Shown: in pieces, positions 13,678-15,838 of the stretch
How the letters are laid out: the number at the start of each line of letters is the position of its first letter
How positions within the stretch are numbered: the first letter of the stretch is position 1
Origin: CAYVFC01 sp964450715
GTDB taxonomy: Bacteria; Myxococcota_A; Polyangia; Polyangiales; JAFGIB01
Reading direction: 5' to 3'
Length of the DNA: 15,838 bases
Assembly: GCA_964450715.1 (NCBI GenBank)
Contig: CAYVFC010000172.1
Span: 1-15,838, forward strand
Position numbers and translations under genes: made by a program
Notes under the pieces: generated by a model
The model's input: only the letters and a program-made list of their open reading frames with translations
The model's database searches: none
What the model was told of the DNA's origin: nothing

Positions 13678-15573
13678 CTACGGGCCGCCTCGCACGCAGC
13701 GGACCGGGAATTCCCATGTCTTGCCGATGAAGGCAACATTGGCGTCATATCCCGATAACGCGGTGATAGCAACGACCAGCGCCCCGCTAGAATTCGGTGG
13801 ATAGACGGTGGTAGAGGACCAGAACCCCAAAGAGGGCATATCGGGGAAGTCGGAAACGACCTGGCCGGCCGGTTGATCGACATCGACGAGACTTCGCAAC
13901 TCGTTGACATTCGGAACTCTCCAATCGGTGTAGCCGGCGTGGTCACTCTCCTCGCAATAAGCAAGCGCATCCTTCCACGTCAATCCGGGGGTATCATCGA
14001 CGTAGGATTTACTCCAGATCAGACCCGTGGCCCGGTCCAGCACCGTCTCTTCGCCGGGTTCACCGGAAACATGGAACCGGGTGCTAGCAGTCTCCCTTGA
14101 AGAACCTCTCACGCATTTGACCGCAAGCGGCTCGGTCATTTCACCGCTTTCCGCACCACCTTCTTCCATGATGACGAACCAGGCTCGTCCTGCGCTGTTC
14201 ACGTTCATCGAGGAGGTCCAGAAACGATACGAAGGCATCCCGGGAAATGAGGATGCGGGTGCGCGTCTTCCGTAGTCCACCAGGTCGATTAGCTCGTGAT
14301 AGTCGGGTAGACGCCAATCGGTATGGCCTGCGTACTCGGAATCATGACAGTGGTTCATGGCTACGTCCCACGCCATTCCCGGTACTTCCTCCACATATGC
14401 TTTCTGCCATTCGAGACCGGTGAGCGAGTCCGTCACTACGGTATCCGATCCCGCGTCGTAATCAGCGAATTCGCGGTCGTTATCGGGATAATGGGCGTCC
14501 TGACCGCAACAATCGGTCGAGGCACACGATGGTTCGCCAACCGTTCCGGGACAGGTTTCGAGCTGAATTCCTTCGGTGTCGTAACAGAATTCCTGATTGG
14601 TCGGGACGATGGACCAGCAGGAGTAGACGTCGCAGTAGGCGGTGCCCAGACAGCCACCTGATCCGTCGCAGAAATCGTCATAGGTCATGGAATCCTGGTC
14701 GTCGCATTCGACGGTATCCGGGGACAGGCAGTTGTCATCGTCGTCGTTGCACTGATTGCACTCGTCTCCGGCCGCGCACGGATCGCCCGAGTGCTCGCAG
14801 TTGCCGGCGCCGTCGCAGGCATCGTCGCCGTTGCAGAAAAGGTCGTCGTCGCACGGCGTATCCTCCGGCGAGAAGCAGTTGTCGTCAGACTCGTCGCACT
14901 GGTTGTTGCAGACGTCTCCCGCGCCGCAGGGATCGCCGGTATGGTTGGCGCAGCTTCCGTCGTCGTCGCAGGTATCGTCGCCGTTGCAGAACAAGCCGTC
15001 GTTGCATTCGCTGTCCTTCGGCTTGTTTCGCCAGCTAACATCGCTGTAAGTCACGTCGCACTGCTGACACCCGTTATCCGGGTTCTCCTTGCGATCGGCG
15101 AAGCAGGCGCCCTCGATGAGGCAGAATCCGAACTGAAGGTCGTGCTCGCAGGTCCCGTCGCGGCACACGTCGTCGGTGCAGTCGAGCGCATCGTCCGAGC
15201 AAGCGCCGGCATCGTTTATCGGTTCGCATCCGTCGCAACAATCGTCGACGGTATGACAGGTACAGAACGCTCCTGTGTCGCTTCCCGCATCGCCGGCGTC
15301 TTCGCCGCCGTCGTTATCCGGTCGCGCGATTGTCCCACCGTCCGAATTCTCGTTCGGCCCCTCATCCTGTGACGAACCGTCCATTTCCGCCCCGTCTGGC
15401 ACCGCGGCGCCATCGCCGCCACCATCAGCCTCGCCGCCTACGCCCCCGTCGATCGGTTCCTCGTTTCCGGAATCGATCTCGTCCGTTGAACGTTGGAGTG
15501 TGAGCTCGGTCTCGGCGCAGCCGTACAGCAAAACGCCTAGCAACAAAAAGGGTATCCACGGACGATCTACCAT
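13678..15573 (-). CDS. Asp/Cys-rich lipoprotein with two DUF1566 (Lcl C-terminal) domains
   Basis: A 631-residue predicted lipoprotein. The ATG at 15573 gives MVDRPWIPFLLLGVLLYGC (lipobox LYGC, Cys19) and has a GGAGG 10 nt upstream; a longer frame from a TTG at 15693 is rejected. Residues 25-100 are an Asp/Gly/Glu-rich linker. Residues 104-310 are dense Cys/Asp modules, including two near repeats (CNDGLFCNGDDTCDDDGSC at 190-208 and CDDDLFCNGDDACDGAGNC at 241-259) of a type common in Myxococcota. The C-terminus holds two tandem DUF1566/Lcl domains (about 371-490 and 506-628), each with TGLxW, an AxxxC helix, the hallmark GxTDWRLP or GYTDWRVP, a tract ending in FWSS or FWTSS, and a closing VRCVRG or VKCVRG. 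This domain is linked to lectin-like folds, so ligand binding at the cell surface is plausible. Base composition is visibly lower in GC than its neighbours. Confidence 0.9.
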   Translation of the reverse strand: MVDRPWIPFLLLGVLLYGCAETELTLQRSTDEIDSGNEEPIDGGVGGEADGGGDGAAVPDGAEMDGSSQDEGPNENSDGGTIARPDNDGGEDAGDAGSDTGAFCTCHTVDDCCDGCEPINDAGACSDDALDCTDDVCRDGTCEHDLQFGFCLIEGACFADRKENPDNGCQQCDVTYSDVSWRNKPKDSECNDGLFCNGDDTCDDDGSCANHTGDPCGAGDVCNNQCDESDDNCFSPEDTPCDDDLFCNGDDACDGAGNCEHSGDPCAAGDECNQCNDDDDNCLSPDTVECDDQDSMTYDDFCDGSGGCLGTAYCDVYSCWSIVPTNQEFCYDTEGIQLETCPGTVGEPSCASTDCCGQDAHYPDNDREFADYDAGSDTVVTDSLTGLEWQKAYVEEVPGMAWDVAMNHCHDSEYAGHTDWRLPDYHELIDLVDYGRRAPASSFPGMPSYRFWTSSMNVNSAGRAWFVIMEEGGAESGEMTEPLAVKCVRGSSRETASTRFHVSGEPGEETVLDRATGLIWSKSYVDDTPGLTWKDALAYCEESDHAGYTDWRVPNVNELRSLVDVDQPAGQVVSDFPDMPSLGFWSSTTVYPPNSSGALVVAITALSGYDANVAFIGKTWEFPVRCVRGGP

Positions 15574-15789
15574 CGGAGCTCTTCCTCCAAGCACCCGCCG
15601 ACTTCGCAAAGAAACGCAGTTTCGTCCACAGCGCCACGTTCTAAGGTGGGTTAAAAAAACCAAGAAATACCAAGGCTTTATGGTGAGCTTCAAAAACGTA
15701 GTGAGGTATACATTGTCGTCCAGCCTTTCTCTCCCCCCTTATCGGCCGCTGGAAGCGCTTGTTGCTCTTTTCCCCGTTTTCTCCCCTTA
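15574..15789. other. A/T-richer leader of the DUF1566 lipoprotein gene
   Basis: This gap upstream of the minus-strand gene contains T-rich stretches (for example TTGGTTTTTTTAACC, read on the minus strand) unlike the GC-rich rest of the window. TTGAAG (15693-15688) followed about 17 nt later by an A/T-rich stretch is a very weak promoter candidate. GGAGG at 15588-15584 is the ribosome binding site. No coding sequence is supported. Confidence 0.35.
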
Positions 15790-15838
15790 GGAGGCACCGC
15801 AAAATAAACGATCCGGTTGCGGCCGCGTGGGCGGGCGC
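15790..15838. mobile_element. MITE-like element, copy D (partial, cut by the window end)
   Basis: GGAGGCACCGCAAAA (15790-15804), preceded by CTTA, matches the terminal repeat of copy A at 13 of 15 bases. After TAAA, which is also present in the left arm of copy A, the 30 bases at 15809-15838 are the exact reverse complement of 3383-3412. The rest lies beyond the window. Copy D is thus inverted relative to the right arm of copy A. Confidence 0.7.

Noticed and set aside
14685..15041. CRISPR-like regular repeats
   Set aside because: The periodicity is the Cys/Asp-module repeats of the DUF1566 lipoprotein gene, with diverged copies and no spacer structure.

Overview
The window looks like chromosomal DNA from a myxobacterium-like member of the Myxococcota (former Deltaproteobacteria). 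This rests on high GC, Hanks-type Ser/Thr kinases carrying PEGA domains, an FHA-domain sigma54 activator, and a concentration of lipoproteins with Gly/Ser/Ala/Asp-rich linkers and cysteine-rich modules. The species cannot be named from the sequence. No tRNA, rRNA, CRISPR array, integrase or transposase gene was seen.

Layout: (1) 237-3175 holds two plus-strand lipoprotein genes: a MopE-like/Cys-rich/Gly-rich protein, then a Dickkopf-like Cys-rich protein followed by a hairpin terminator. (2) 3206-3427 is a 222-bp gene-free element with terminal inverted repeats. (3) 3500-10781 is one tightly packed plus-strand operon: a membrane Ser/Thr kinase with a C-terminal PEGA domain, a TPR/PEGA periplasmic or membrane protein, and two tandem paralogous lipoproteins with a jelly-roll-like region and a five-bladed-propeller-like C-terminus. 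The last two junctions are ATGA overlaps. A full-consensus sigma54 promoter (8663-8678) lies inside the third gene, pointing at the fourth. (4) 10862-11884 (minus) and 11928-13424 (plus) are a divergent pair: a soluble Ser/Thr kinase and an FHA-AAA+-HTH sigma54 enhancer-binding protein, 43 bp apart. (5) 13443-13523 is an 81-bp inverted-repeat element sharing its ends with the 222-bp one, followed by overlapping hairpins. (6) 13678-15573 (minus) is a lipoprotein with Asp- and Cys-rich repeats and two DUF1566-type domains, in visibly lower GC. (7) At 15790-15838 the window ends inside a third element copy, inverted relative to the first and sharing an exact 30-bp block with it.

How it may work together (inference): the PEGA kinase and TPR/PEGA protein span the inner membrane, and the lipoproteins would sit in the outer membrane or on the surface, possibly binding polysaccharide or protein ligands. 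The neighbouring kinase and FHA activator form a plausible phosphorylation-dependent switch for sigma54 transcription, and the sigma54 site in front of the second propeller lipoprotein is a natural candidate target. The intergenic gaps and one gene start have been invaded by at least three families of short dispersed repeats.
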